DNA of 64,000 bases from Amaricoccus macauensis (GTDB lineage Bacteria; Pseudomonadota; Alphaproteobacteria; Rhodobacterales; Rhodobacteraceae). Each line of letters starts with the position of its first letter. The stretch's first letter is position 1. A program made the translations under genes and the position numbers. Below are positions 46,452 to 57,011 of the stretch, one piece after another. The notes below the pieces were generated by a model, which saw only the letters and a program-made list of their open reading frames with translations, ran no database searches and had not been told where the DNA came from. The DNA lies in assembly GCF_014201905.1 (NCBI RefSeq), contig NZ_JACHFM010000006.1:1-64000 (forward strand), read 5' to 3'.

Positions 46452-47488
46452 CGCCCCGTGCCCCGGTTCCGCCGCCCGTCACAGCCGCTGCCAACGCCGT
46501 CCGGGCGACCGCTGCGACCGGTCTGCGGGCCGCCGGCCCGGCCCGCGGCGAGCACGTCTTCGATCGCGACGACCCCGGGCGGCTCCCCGGCTTGACCGGC
46601 CACCGGCAGCATCCGCGCGCCGGTCCAGATCATCCGCGACAACGCATCGGCGCAGCTCGCGCCCGCCGCGAGCGGCTCGCCCAGCTCCGCGCCGCCCGTC
46701 GGGACGTGGGCCCGGTTCGGCCGGACCAGCGGCGCGAGCGGCAGCAGCGCCAGATGCCGGAAGCCGCGTTCGTCCTCGCCGATCAACGCCCGCACCTGCG
46801 GTGCCGCCGGGCTGAGCACGATCTCCGCAGGCGTCCCCACCTGCAAAAGCCGCCCCGCCTCCATCACCGCGATCTGATCGCCGAGCGACAGCGCCTCGCC
46901 CATGTCATGCGTGACGAGCAGCACCGTGGCGCCGAGCCGGCGCTGGATCGCGGCAAGCTCGGCCCGCGCCTCCTGCCGGATCACCGGATCGAGCGCCCCG
47001 AATGGCTCGTCCATCAGCATCATCCGCGGCCGCGCCGCCAGCGCGCGCGCCACCCCCACCCGCTGCGCCTGCCCACCGGAGAGCTCGTGCGGATAGCGCG
47101 GCCCGATCCGCTCCGGGTCGAGCCGCATCAGCTCGAGGAGCTCGCTCACCCGCGCGTCGATCTCGTCCTGCGGCCAGCCAAGCAGCCGCGGCACCGCACC
47201 AACGTTGCGCGCCACGCTCCAGTGCGGGAACAGCCCGTTGTCCTGGATCACGTAGCCGATGCTCCGGCGCAGTTCCGTAAGCGGCAGCGCCCGGGTGTCC
47301 GTGCCGTCGACGCGCACCGTTCCGGACTCCGGCTCCACGAGGCGGTTCACCAGCTTCAGGAGCGTCGACTTGCCCGAGCCCGAGGTGCCGACCACCGCGG
47401 TGATCGTCCCGGTCTCAAGCGTGAGCGACACGTCGTCGACCACCACCTCGTCGCCATAGCTCTTCCTGAGAGTGTCGAGCTCGATCAC
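46448..47488 (-). CDS. yehX: Osmoprotectant ABC transporter ATP-binding protein (YehX-like)
   Basis: A 346-residue ATPase: Walker A GTSGSGKST, Q-loop VIQDNGLFPHWSV, signature LSGGQAQRVGVARAL, Walker B MMLMDEPFGALDP and H-loop VTHDMGEAL. The VIQDNGLFPH stretch is typical of OpuCA/YehX. A C-terminal extension after residue 240 is Pro/Gly/Arg-rich at the end and may be a degenerate CBS-like region. It overlaps both neighbouring permease genes by four bases. Confidence 0.8.
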   Translation of the reverse strand: MIELDTLRKSYGDEVVVDDVSLTLETGTITAVVGTSGSGKSTLLKLVNRLVEPESGTVRVDGTDTRALPLTELRRSIGYVIQDNGLFPHWSVARNVGAVPRLLGWPQDEIDARVSELLELMRLDPERIGPRYPHELSGGQAQRVGVARALAARPRMMLMDEPFGALDPVIRQEARAELAAIQRRLGATVLLVTHDMGEALSLGDQIAVMEAGRLLQVGTPAEIVLSPAAPQVRALIGEDERGFRHLALLPLAPLVRPNRAHVPTGGAELGEPLAAGASCADALSRMIWTGARMLPVAGQAGEPPGVVAIEDVLAAGRAGGPQTGRSGRPDGVGSGCDGRRNRGTGR

Positions 47489-48681
47489 GCCGCAACCTCC
47501 GGCGCGGACCCCGACCGGGCCCGCCCCGCCGCGGCGCTCCCCGGCACGGCGGCGATGAGCGCGTCCATGACGAGAGCCGCCATGAGTGCCAGCGCCACCG
47601 GCGGCAGCGCACCCAGCAGCACCAGATCGGTGGCCGTCTGACCAATGCCCTGGAACACGAACACCCCGAAGCCGCCCGCTCCGATCAGCGCCCCGACGGT
47701 CGCGAGCCCGATGTTCTGCACCAGCGCGATCCGCGCCCCCGTGAGCAGCACCGGCAGCGCGAGCGGCAGCTCTACGTCGCGCAGTCGCTGGCGGCGGTCG
47801 AGACCCATGGCGGAGGCGGCCTCGAGAACCGCGGCGGGCACGCCAGCGATCCCGGCCGCGGTATGGCCGACCACCGGCAGGAGCGCGTAGAGGAAGAGCC
47901 CCACCAGCGCCGGTGCCGTGCCGATGCCCCGCACCCCGAGCGTCGCCGCCAATGCCACATGGGTCGCGAGCCAGCCGAGCGGCAGGAGCAGCAGGCCGAA
48001 CATCGCGATCGAGGGGACCGTCTGGATGGCGGTCAGCGCCGCGAGCACCGGTCGGCCCACCCGACGACTTCGCGCCGCGACGAGCCCCAGCGGCACCCCA
48101 ACCACGAGCGCCGCCGCGAACGAGCCACCGGCGAGCACCAGATGCTGCGCCGCCTCACTCCAGAAGCTCGCCGCACGATTGCGGTACTCGACGAGGAGAG
48201 ACAAGGACGCCAGCATCGGCGAGCCGAGCAGACTTACGAGCCCGGCCAGGATCCCCGCACCCAGCCCGAGCCGACCGAGCGGCCCGAGCGTGAGCGCCGC
48301 CGCCGCTTCGGTCAGGAACAGCGACAGTGTCCCGAGCAACAGCCAGGCGCCCGGGCCCGGCGCGATCCGTGCATAGGGTCCCGCCTCGGGCACGAGCGCC
48401 GCCGCCAGCTGGCCGAGCCCCACGAGCAGCCCCGCCACCGTGACGAGTGCCACCGCGAGCCGCACCCGCGCGTCTCGCGCCAGCACGAGCGTGGCCAGCG
48501 CCGCGAGCCCCACCGACGCGGCCGCGGCAAGCTCCCCCGGCCCAAGGACCGCCGCCAGCCAGCGCAACTCCGGCGGCGCAATGCGCGACGCACGCACTGA
48601 CACGACCGGCAACGCCATAGCCGCCGCAACGCCAACGACGGCGAGCCCGAGGCGCAGAAGATCGACTCCTCCCTGCCTCAC
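47485..48681 (-). CDS. yehY: Osmoprotectant ABC transporter permease (YehY-like)
   Basis: A 398-residue permease, longer than YehW because of extra N-terminal helices, as in YehY (about 385). The transport domain has TIQTVPSIAMFGLLLLPLG, LLPVVGHTAAGIAGVP and the EAA-type loop ASAMGLDRRQRLRDVELPLA. It follows osmF by 45 bases. Confidence 0.78.
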   Translation of the reverse strand: MRQGGVDLLRLGLAVVGVAAAMALPVVSVRASRIAPPELRWLAAVLGPGELAAAASVGLAALATLVLARDARVRLAVALVTVAGLLVGLGQLAAALVPEAGPYARIAPGPGAWLLLGTLSLFLTEAAAALTLGPLGRLGLGAGILAGLVSLLGSPMLASLSLLVEYRNRAASFWSEAAQHLVLAGGSFAAALVVGVPLGLVAARSRRVGRPVLAALTAIQTVPSIAMFGLLLLPLGWLATHVALAATLGVRGIGTAPALVGLFLYALLPVVGHTAAGIAGVPAAVLEAASAMGLDRRQRLRDVELPLALPVLLTGARIALVQNIGLATVGALIGAGGFGVFVFQGIGQTATDLVLLGALPPVALALMAALVMDALIAAVPGSAAAGRARSGSAPEVAA

Positions 48682-48726
48682 GCCAGATACCTCACACCTG
48701 CGGCTTCCCGAACCGCATCGGCGGCC

Positions 48727-49671
48727 TCAATTCAGGAATCCCGCCTCGGTGAGCCATGTGGTTGCCACGTCGTTCGCCGGCACCCCCTCGACCTGAACCT
48801 TGCCGTTCAGCGTCTGGAGTGTCTCGAGAGTGAGCTTCGCAAACACCGGCGCGAGCAGGTCGGCGATCTCGGGGTTCGCATCGAGCACCGCCTTGCGCAC
48901 GATCGGCGCCGGCTCATAGACCGGCTGCACGTGCTTGTCGTCCTCGAGCACCGTCAGCCCGGTCGAGGCGATGCCGCCATCCGTGCCATAGACCATGGCC
49001 GCGTTCGCGCCGCTGGTGCCCGCCGCGGCGGCCTGAATCGTCGCCGAGGTGTCGCCCCCGGACAGCACGATGAGTTGATCGGGAGTCAACGTGAAGCCGT
49101 ATGCCGTCTGAAACGCAGGCAGCGCCGGGGCCGAGTTCACGAACTCCGCCGACGCGGCAAGTTTCACCGCGCCACCCCCTGTGATGAATTTTCCGAAGTC
49201 CGACAGGCTCACGATGCCGTTGGGCTCAGCCACGTCCGTGCGCAAGGCAATCCCCCAAGTGTTGTTCGCGGGAGCCGGCGCCAGCCAGACGATGTCGTTC
49301 GCCGCAAGATCGAGGGCCTTCGCCTCCGCATAGCCCCTGGCCGCATCCTGCCAGATCGGCTCTTCTGCCCGCTCGAAGAAGTACGCCGCGTTGCCGGTGT
49401 ATTCGGGGTAGATGTCGATCTCCCCGGCCAGCAGCGCCTGCCGGACGATGGGCGTGGCACCGAGCTGCAGGCGATCCTCTACCGGGATCCCGGCATGGTC
49501 CAGCACCTTGAGGATGATGTTGCCCAGCACACCCCCTTCGGTGTCGATCTTCGACGAGACCACGACTGCCCCTGCCGCCGATGGCACGACGGCGGCGGCC
49601 AGTGTCGCGAACGCGGCCACCATCATGGCCGGGACCAGGGTGGAAGCGCGAGTGGCAAGCTGTCGAAGCAT
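48727..49671 (-). CDS. osmF: Osmoprotectant ABC transporter substrate-binding protein (OsmF/YehZ-like)
   Basis: A 314-residue periplasmic protein of the OpuAC/ProX type. The signal ends near AAGA; mature VVVSSKIDTEGGVLGNIIL, GEIDIYPEYTGNAAYFF and FVNSAPALPAFQTAYGF match the YehZ/OsmF group. It heads the four-gene operon with GGAGAT upstream of the ATG. Confidence 0.82.
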   Translation of the reverse strand: MLRQLATRASTLVPAMMVAAFATLAAAVVPSAAGAVVVSSKIDTEGGVLGNIILKVLDHAGIPVEDRLQLGATPIVRQALLAGEIDIYPEYTGNAAYFFERAEEPIWQDAARGYAEAKALDLAANDIVWLAPAPANNTWGIALRTDVAEPNGIVSLSDFGKFITGGGAVKLAASAEFVNSAPALPAFQTAYGFTLTPDQLIVLSGGDTSATIQAAAAGTSGANAAMVYGTDGGIASTGLTVLEDDKHVQPVYEPAPIVRKAVLDANPEIADLLAPVFAKLTLETLQTLNGKVQVEGVPANDVATTWLTEAGFLN

Positions 49672-50157
49672 CGGCGATCTCCTCTTTGCGAAGCCAATTG
49701 GGTATCACGAAGAGGCGGCCGCGTCGGCACCCGCGTTTCCCCCACCCCAAACGGGGGAAATGGCTCGCGCGGCCCCGAGTTCCACCCCAGCCCCCGAATA
49801 ACCATTCCATGACGTCCGGCATGGGAAAAGGAAGACGGCCTCGAATTCAACCGAAGGGCGGCCGGTGATGCCCTTTGAACCCGCCAATCTCGGACCTCTC
49901 GCCGTCACGGTGCACGGACTCCAGGATGACGGCGGTCGCCCGCAGATTAAGACTGTGGGAACGGGGAAGCTGACCTTGAGGACATTCTCACGAGCAAGCG
50001 CCCGACCTCTCACCGACAGCCCGCACGTCAGCATTATGGCGCAGGGTGACGCTGAGGCCGAGCCATTTCAAGACGGCTTGGCCGATCCTGCATCCGGCCA
50101 TGGCCGATCTCTCTATCGTTGCAGGGTTTTCAGATCATACGACGCCGTTCATGGCCA
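49672..50157. other. Non-coding stretch between osmF and the repeated block
   Basis: No gene is supported in these 486 bases. Open frames on both strands (for example 49865-50173) lack family features and overlap one another. The first 100 bases should hold the osmF promoter. The remainder looks like the worn edge of the defence region. Confidence 0.4.
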
Positions 50158-50316
50158 CCGCTGCGCGGGCTGAGGTTTCTGCGTGTGCTGCCTGAGGCGG
50201 ATTCGAGCTTCAACTTACGGAGACGGGCTCCGGCGACGTGCTGCGGGGCGCGATGGGCCGTCCGTTGGCTTACAAACGCAAGACGCCGCGGCCTTTCGGC
50301 ACGCGGCGTTTGGTAT
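50158..50316. repeat. Repeated block, copy A (left of CRISPR-Cas)
   Basis: This 159-base block recurs in the same orientation at 60050-60200, on the other side of the CRISPR-Cas locus. The copies differ by about five substitutions and one 8-base indel. Both end in a strong hairpin (ACGCCGCGGCC-TTTC-GGC-A-CGCGGCGT) and TTTGGTAT. After it each copy has its own second stem bounded by GGTAT and ATACC. No coding function is recognised. It may be a small mobile repeat, an attachment-like site or a structured RNA. Confidence 0.7.
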
Positions 50317-50629
50317 TCTCGTTGCGGTGGCAGGATACCAACGCCGGTTACTCGTCGAAGCATGGGTCTGGACTGGCGCAGAGGCCTTGTCGGCTGGCGA
50401 GAGCTTTCGCACGGGTCACTGGCTTGCCCGTTTTGGAAGTGGTTCGAGCCTCGCCATCTCCGAGTTGTAGGCCGAGATCATCGCATACCGCGGTACAGGC
50501 GGAGTCCACGCCTTTTAAGCGCGGTCACGGGCACCTCGCGGTGATCCGCGCCGCCGGCGCCCTCGTCGGCCGCCACCTTGTTCCACCAGGACGGACGACG
50601 CGTTCGACCGTAACCTTGCGCACAGGCCA
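50317..50629. other. Gap between repeated block A and the CRISPR array
   Basis: These 313 bases contain no supported gene and no further CRISPR repeats. A stem TTGGTAT...ATACCAA bridges the end of block A at 50310-50342. The rest is undistinguished GC-rich sequence, the leader-distal flank of the array. Confidence 0.4.
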
Positions 50630-50963
50630 TCGTACCTACCCGCGGGCGCGGGGAACAGCAGTCCGCGACGGCGACTCGCTGGTAGTCGCACGGTTCATCC
50701 CCGCGGGCGCGGGGAACAGCGCGTCGCGTTCGACCTTCTGCCGGCGGAACTCGGTTCATCCCCGCGGGCGCGGGGAACAGAGTGCAGCGCAGAAAGTCGC
50801 GAAGTATTTTCGCGGTTCATCCCCGCGGGCGCGGGGAACAGTCGTCCCACGCTTCGCCGCGATCCCGAAAATACGGTTCATCCCCGCGGGCGCGGGGAAC
50901 AGGAAGTTGGCGTCCTCCACCAGATCGTCAGCCACGGTTCATCCCCGCGGGCGCGGGGAACAG
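50630..50963 (-). CRISPR. Type I-E CRISPR array, 6 repeats and 5 spacers
   Basis: Repeats of 29 bases with a CCCCGCGGGCGCGGGG core stand at 50691, 50752, 50813, 50874 and 50935, with a degenerate terminal copy at 50630-50658. All five spacers are exactly 32 bases. Read on the minus strand the repeat begins CTGTTCCCCGCG and ends GATGAACCG, the type I-E form. Decay of the copy at 50630 marks the leader-distal end, so transcription runs from cas2 toward lower coordinates. The five full repeats are identical. Confidence 0.95.
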
Positions 50964-51043
50964 ACTGCCTGGAAGGCATTGCGCTATTGGGATTTTCGCG
51001 AAGTCAAAGAACTTACCGATTCTGAGGTCTCTCGGCCTCCAGG
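50964..51043 (-). promoter_or_regulatory. Probable CRISPR leader
   Basis: The 80 bases between the first full repeat and the cas2 stop are the only place for the leader. They include an AT-richer part (AAGTCAAAGAACTTACCGAT) and would hold the array promoter and integration-host-factor site. The leader is short. Confidence 0.55.
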
Positions 51044-51346
<303 letters not shown>

Positions 51347-52285
51347 TCAACCACGATGGCCCTCGTCGCCTGCGGCAGGGCTGTCGTCGAAGGCAGGACC
51401 GAGCGCTTCCGGCGGCGGCTCGGGACGCGGCAGGGAACCGGCCTCCAACACCTCCTCGATACGCGGAATGATCTTCGCCAGAAGTCCGGTGCGGCGGAAT
51501 GCGTCCCTGCAGGCAAGCCGCACTGCACGGTCAGGGTGCATATCGAGCTTGCCTTTCGAAGCCAGCCCGGCGACCCGAAACGCCTCGGGGACGACCGTGT
51601 CAAGCTTCCAGAGGTCGGCGATGTCATAGACGAAGGAGAGCGGCTTGCCGGTATGCAGGAAGCCGATCGCCGGTGCGTAGCCCGCCGCGAGGACGGCAGC
51701 TTCGGTCAATCCGTGCAGGCAGGCAGTGGCGGCTGAGAGGCATCGGTTCGGAATATCCCCGGCTTCCCAGTCCCTGGGGTCGTAACTGCGTCGGGCCCAT
51801 CGTACCCCATGGGCCCGGGCAAGCAGCTCGTAGGATTTGCGCACCCGTGCGCCCTCTATTCCGCGAAGCTGGTCGATGGAGCGGCGCTGGGGCGCGTCCT
51901 CTCCAAAGCGCATGGCATACATACGCCGCACCACCCGCAACCGCGCCTCAGGATCGAGGGCGATGGCGGCCTGCCAGAGCAGCCGGTCCGAGCGAGCCCC
52001 GCCTGGCTGACCGGCGGAGTAGAGCCGAACGCCGGCCTCGCCCACCCAGGTGACCAGCGTTCCGGTCCGAGCGGCCAGCGACACCGCGGCATGCGAGATG
52101 CGCGCGCCGGGCTCGAGCATGATCCCGGCGAGGCCGCCGACTGGAATTTGGGTGCGCGTTCCGTCGGCGTTGACCGCGACGAAGGCCCCATCCTGCACAT
52201 CAAGCTGGGCGCGCTCAACAAAGACGAGCGAGGCGCGATCCTTGAGCGGGACCGGCTTCGGCGGCGGCAGGCCGGGCAGGGTCAT
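51347..52285 (-). CDS. cas1: Cas1e, CRISPR integrase
   Basis: The 312-residue metal-dependent integrase that inserts new spacers. The active-site block GFLHTGKPLSFVYDIADLWK carries the conserved His and two Asp, and a conserved Glu lies upstream in the GIEGARVRKSY region. The Pro-rich tail is typical of Cas1e. It overlaps cas6e by four bases. Confidence 0.95.
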   Translation of the reverse strand: MTLPGLPPPKPVPLKDRASLVFVERAQLDVQDGAFVAVNADGTRTQIPVGGLAGIMLEPGARISHAAVSLAARTGTLVTWVGEAGVRLYSAGQPGGARSDRLLWQAAIALDPEARLRVVRRMYAMRFGEDAPQRRSIDQLRGIEGARVRKSYELLARAHGVRWARRSYDPRDWEAGDIPNRCLSAATACLHGLTEAAVLAAGYAPAIGFLHTGKPLSFVYDIADLWKLDTVVPEAFRVAGLASKGKLDMHPDRAVRLACRDAFRRTGLLAKIIPRIEEVLEAGSLPRPEPPPEALGPAFDDSPAAGDEGHRG

Positions 52286-52953
52286 CCTGCCCGTCGGATC
52301 AGCATCAGCCCGCAGCCGAAAGCCTTGGCTCTGCCGAAACCCTGGGCGAGTCGGGCGAGAAAGGCGGCGGGGTCCGTCACTTCCAGCGTGCCGGTCATGT
52401 CGAGGATGCCGAACTGCGGCTGGCCCATCCGCTTCCCCCGATAGCCAGGAAGCGCCGCGACCGAATAGTCGCCGACTTCGACCCCGATCAGGCGAAAGCC
52501 GGTGGTCTCGCCCTGTCGGGTCAGCCAGGCGGCGCCCTCCCGCTGGGCCAAGGCCGCGCGTTCGGGGGCCCTGGTGCCTTTCGGCACGGCGTGGAGCGCG
52601 TCCATCACCACATCGACCCGGCCGACATCCTTTCGGTCACGGGTGGCGTTCGCCCGCAGCGCGAAGGCGAGGCGGTCGCCCGTCCCGAGCCGGGGGGCAA
52701 AGTCCTTCACCTCCGCCGCCTCGAACAGGTCGCTGGGCGCGGGCGGACGGGCGGAGAGCGTCAGGAACTCACCCCCCCTTTCCTCGCGCCAGAGAAAATC
52801 CCGCCTCCGGTCCGGGCTGTCGGCGAAGGCGGCCCAGAGCAGACGGTGATGGGCATCGAGACGCAGACCAGGCTCGGCGGGGTTCAGGATCGCGTCCAGC
52901 GCCTTCGCGGAGGCCGTTCGGGACAGACGCAGACGAGAGAGATACAGCGTCAT
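52282..52953 (-). CDS. casE: Cas6e (CasE), crRNA-processing endonuclease
   Basis: A 223-residue RAMP protein that cuts the repeat transcript. YLSRLRLSR start, LDAHHRLLWAAF with the likely catalytic His, and the glycine-rich GFGRAKAFGCGLMLIRR near the end are Cas6e features. It starts at 52953 in an ATGA overlap with cas5; the longer open frame is the shadow of cas5. Confidence 0.92.
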   Translation of the reverse strand: MTLYLSRLRLSRTASAKALDAILNPAEPGLRLDAHHRLLWAAFADSPDRRRDFLWREERGGEFLTLSARPPAPSDLFEAAEVKDFAPRLGTGDRLAFALRANATRDRKDVGRVDVVMDALHAVPKGTRAPERAALAQREGAAWLTRQGETTGFRLIGVEVGDYSVAALPGYRGKRMGQPQFGILDMTGTLEVTDPAAFLARLAQGFGRAKAFGCGLMLIRRAG

Positions 52954-53638
52954 GCTGAGCGGCCCTTCGGCTGGATCGCAACCTTGCGGACGGCGACACG
53001 GCGCGCGGCAAAATGCCACCTCATCCGGTCGAGCGGCTGGTCCTGCCGCTGCTCCACATGCGTGTCGCCGGGCTCGGCGTCGGTCATCAGCCAGCTGGCC
53101 GTCTCCCCTTGCCGCCACGGCGGCAAGACGAGGGCATCCAGCGCCTCCTCCGGCCCGGCTGCGGTGACGATCTTTGCGCCCGGCGGTGCGGACAGGGGAC
53201 AGGACTTGCGGCCGAGGTAGAGCGTGAAATGCGGAGTTGCCAGTGCGTCGCGCAAGGGCGCGAGGTCGCCACCCCAGACCGCCACCCCATAGAGCGCATC
53301 CGTGCGGTAGTCGCGGAGCGTGATCGTTGTGCTGGAGCGCAGCCGCGCGGCGGCCAGCGCCTGTGGTCGGGAATTCGGCCTCCGGATCGCCGCGGAGGGC
53401 ACGGTCTCTACCGTGTGATAGTCGCGCAGGAGCGTCCCGTCGTCGAAGACCGCAACCCCTACGCGCAGCAGGTCGAGGGCGGAGAAGTCCCCGCCGCGTT
53501 CCAGCCCCAGGGCCGCGCCCAGCAGCCCGAGAATCTCCGAGCGACCAGGCCAGGTCAGCGAGCCGCGCCGCTCGTGCCCCGCCAGTTCGCCCATGGCGGC
53601 GAGGTTCGCCGCGAGGGTGAAGACCAGATAGGGCTGCA

Positions 53639-53639
<1 letters not shown>
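52950..53639 (-). CDS. casD: Cas5e (CasD), Cascade subunit
   Basis: A 229-residue Cascade subunit holding the 5' handle of the crRNA. ERRGSLTWPGRSEILGLLGAAL is the family's N-terminal block and the LRDYRTDALYGVAVWG region follows. Its start overlaps the cas7 stop (TGATG). Confidence 0.92.
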
Positions 53640-55229
<1,590 letters not shown>

Positions 55230-55233
<4 letters not shown>

Positions 55234-56714
55234 GCGGCCCTCCCTTTCCGTGCCGGCTTTTCCAGCATCAGCTTGCCGAACATCGCGTCGCCGTATTTGC
55301 CCTGACCCGCGAAGGCCCCGAGCAGGAGGCGCCGGGCGGTGACGATGCGCGCGATCACGTCGGTCTCCCGCTGGTCGAGCCCCGGCAGGGCCAGCGCGTC
55401 GAACTGCGCCAGCGCCTGGCCGCGCAGGTCCGAGAGCCAGCGCGTCGCAATCTCGGCCGCCGCGGCGCCGGCCTTGAGTTCGTCGAAACGGTCTCGGAAG
55501 GCACGTTCCGTGGCGGCATGGAACGCTTCCCGCTCCGCCTCGCGGGTCGCGCCCCCGGCGAGCAGCGGCTCGAGCGCCGTGCGCAGGGCCAGCGCCGCCT
55601 GGTCCGCCGCCTCGACCAGCCCGGACAGGATCAGTGCTCCGTCCTCCGGCAGATCCACGAAGGGCTGCACCGACAGGGTGAAGTCCAGCGGCTTCATGTT
55701 GTCCATCGCCCAACCGGCGACGATAACCCGCGCCGCCAGCTGCTCGCCCTCCCGCACGCGAGCGTCGAATTCGTCGAGCGCCGCCGCTCGTTCGCGCAGC
55801 TCACCGTTCCCAGCCTTGGCGACAACGCCGAGCCAGTTGCGATAGCCGAAGAGCCCGGCGCGCGGATGGACCGGCAGAGGCGCCTCGCCGGGCTTCATCC
55901 GGTAATAGGGCGTCAGCGGGTGCCGCCACAGGCCGTAGTTCGTGCCCCAGGGTCGCTGGATCACGCCCGCCACCCGCCCTTCGGCGAAGACCAGCCGCAA
56001 TCGGCGGGGCATTCCGAAGAAGGCTTCAATCGCGATCCCTTCGCCCGAGGGCTGATGGACCTGCTGCCCGTTGTCCGAGACTCGCGTCCGGTGCATCCAG
56101 GGCAATTCGTCCGCGCTCGGGGGCGCACCGCAAGGAACATTTGCCCAGACCAGCTCCCAGAGCGGGCAATCCGGTCGCGGCTCCACCAGGGTTACGAGCG
56201 GTCCGCCACCGCGCATGGAGGTGCGGTTGCCCGCGCCCCCCGAAGGCGCGTGCGCCTGCAGCGTATAGAGCGCCATGGCCGCCAGCGCGGGATCGAGCGT
56301 CGGATATCGGTCGCGCCGGACCATCAGGTCGGCGTTCTTCTTCGCCGTGCTCTCGCCGGCCGAGTCGATGAAGAGCATGTCCGGCGACGCTGGCGCGCCC
56401 GGCAGCGCCTCCAGATCCTGCAGGAACCGCGGCCCCTCGCCGTCGAGTTCGAAGGCGGGTGCGAGGGGTGCGAGCCGTGCCCTCAGCCGCTCCGGATCGG
56501 GCACGCGCCGGGCCAGCCAGTCCTCGCGACCGGCCGGTGGGTCGGCGAGGGCGACGAGGCCGATCAGGAGCTCGAGGCAGGCGATGTCGAGATCGGGACG
56601 GGGCCAGGCCGGAAAGCGCACGTCCGGCTCCGCGATCTGGTCAGGCCGGATGGTTCGGGCGCCGGAGGCGGTGGCGACGGGGATCCAGGGGTCCCGGATA
56701 AGGTTCAGTGGCAT
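55230..56714 (-). CDS. casA: Cse1 (CasA/Cas8e), Cascade large subunit
   Basis: The 494-residue large subunit that reads the PAM and recruits Cas3. It begins MPLNLIRDPWIPV and contains DMLFIDSAGESTAKKNADL, GNRTSMRGGGPLVTL and QRPWGTNYGLWRHPLTPYY, all Cse1 hallmarks. The ATG at 56714 is chosen because family similarity starts there; a frame to 56741 is also open. Confidence 0.93.
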
Positions 56715-57011
56715 TTCGCAGCGACTCGACCTCAATCGCATAGGTTTGATGTGAGCCTAGCGATGCATCTTCATGGTTGTAAGCGAAATCCTATGGACGG
56801 TTAACGCGCCTTGGCGGGCAGATTCACTTGCTGGAGCCAAACGGCTGTCGGTGGTTCATCGGACGCTGCCCCTGCTCCGTCCTCCGAGCAATCGCCTCGC
56901 GTGACCAATCGGCGAAATTGGTAAACCGCTGTCCGTTTGTGTTTTTCTCTCTGTTTCAGTGAGCTGCTGGCCGCCAAATGCCCACTACGCTGAAATCGCG
57001 CAGAAAGTCCG
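56715..57011 (-). promoter_or_regulatory. Gap between cas3 and cse1, probable Cascade promoter
   Basis: A 297-base gap without a gene. It is locally AT-richer (the TTGTGTTTTTCTCTCTGTTT stretch at 56937-56956) and would hold the separate promoter for the cse1-cas2 run seen in many I-E loci. No specific box is recognised. Confidence 0.4.

Noticed and set aside
49865-50173. Open frame of 102 codons between osmF and the CRISPR array
   Set aside because: No recognisable domain, overlaps an equally long frame on the other strand and runs into the repeated block; probably chance.
50317-50629. Additional degenerate CRISPR repeats upstream of the array
   Set aside because: No further copies of the GCGGGCGCGGGG core at 61-base spacing are found.
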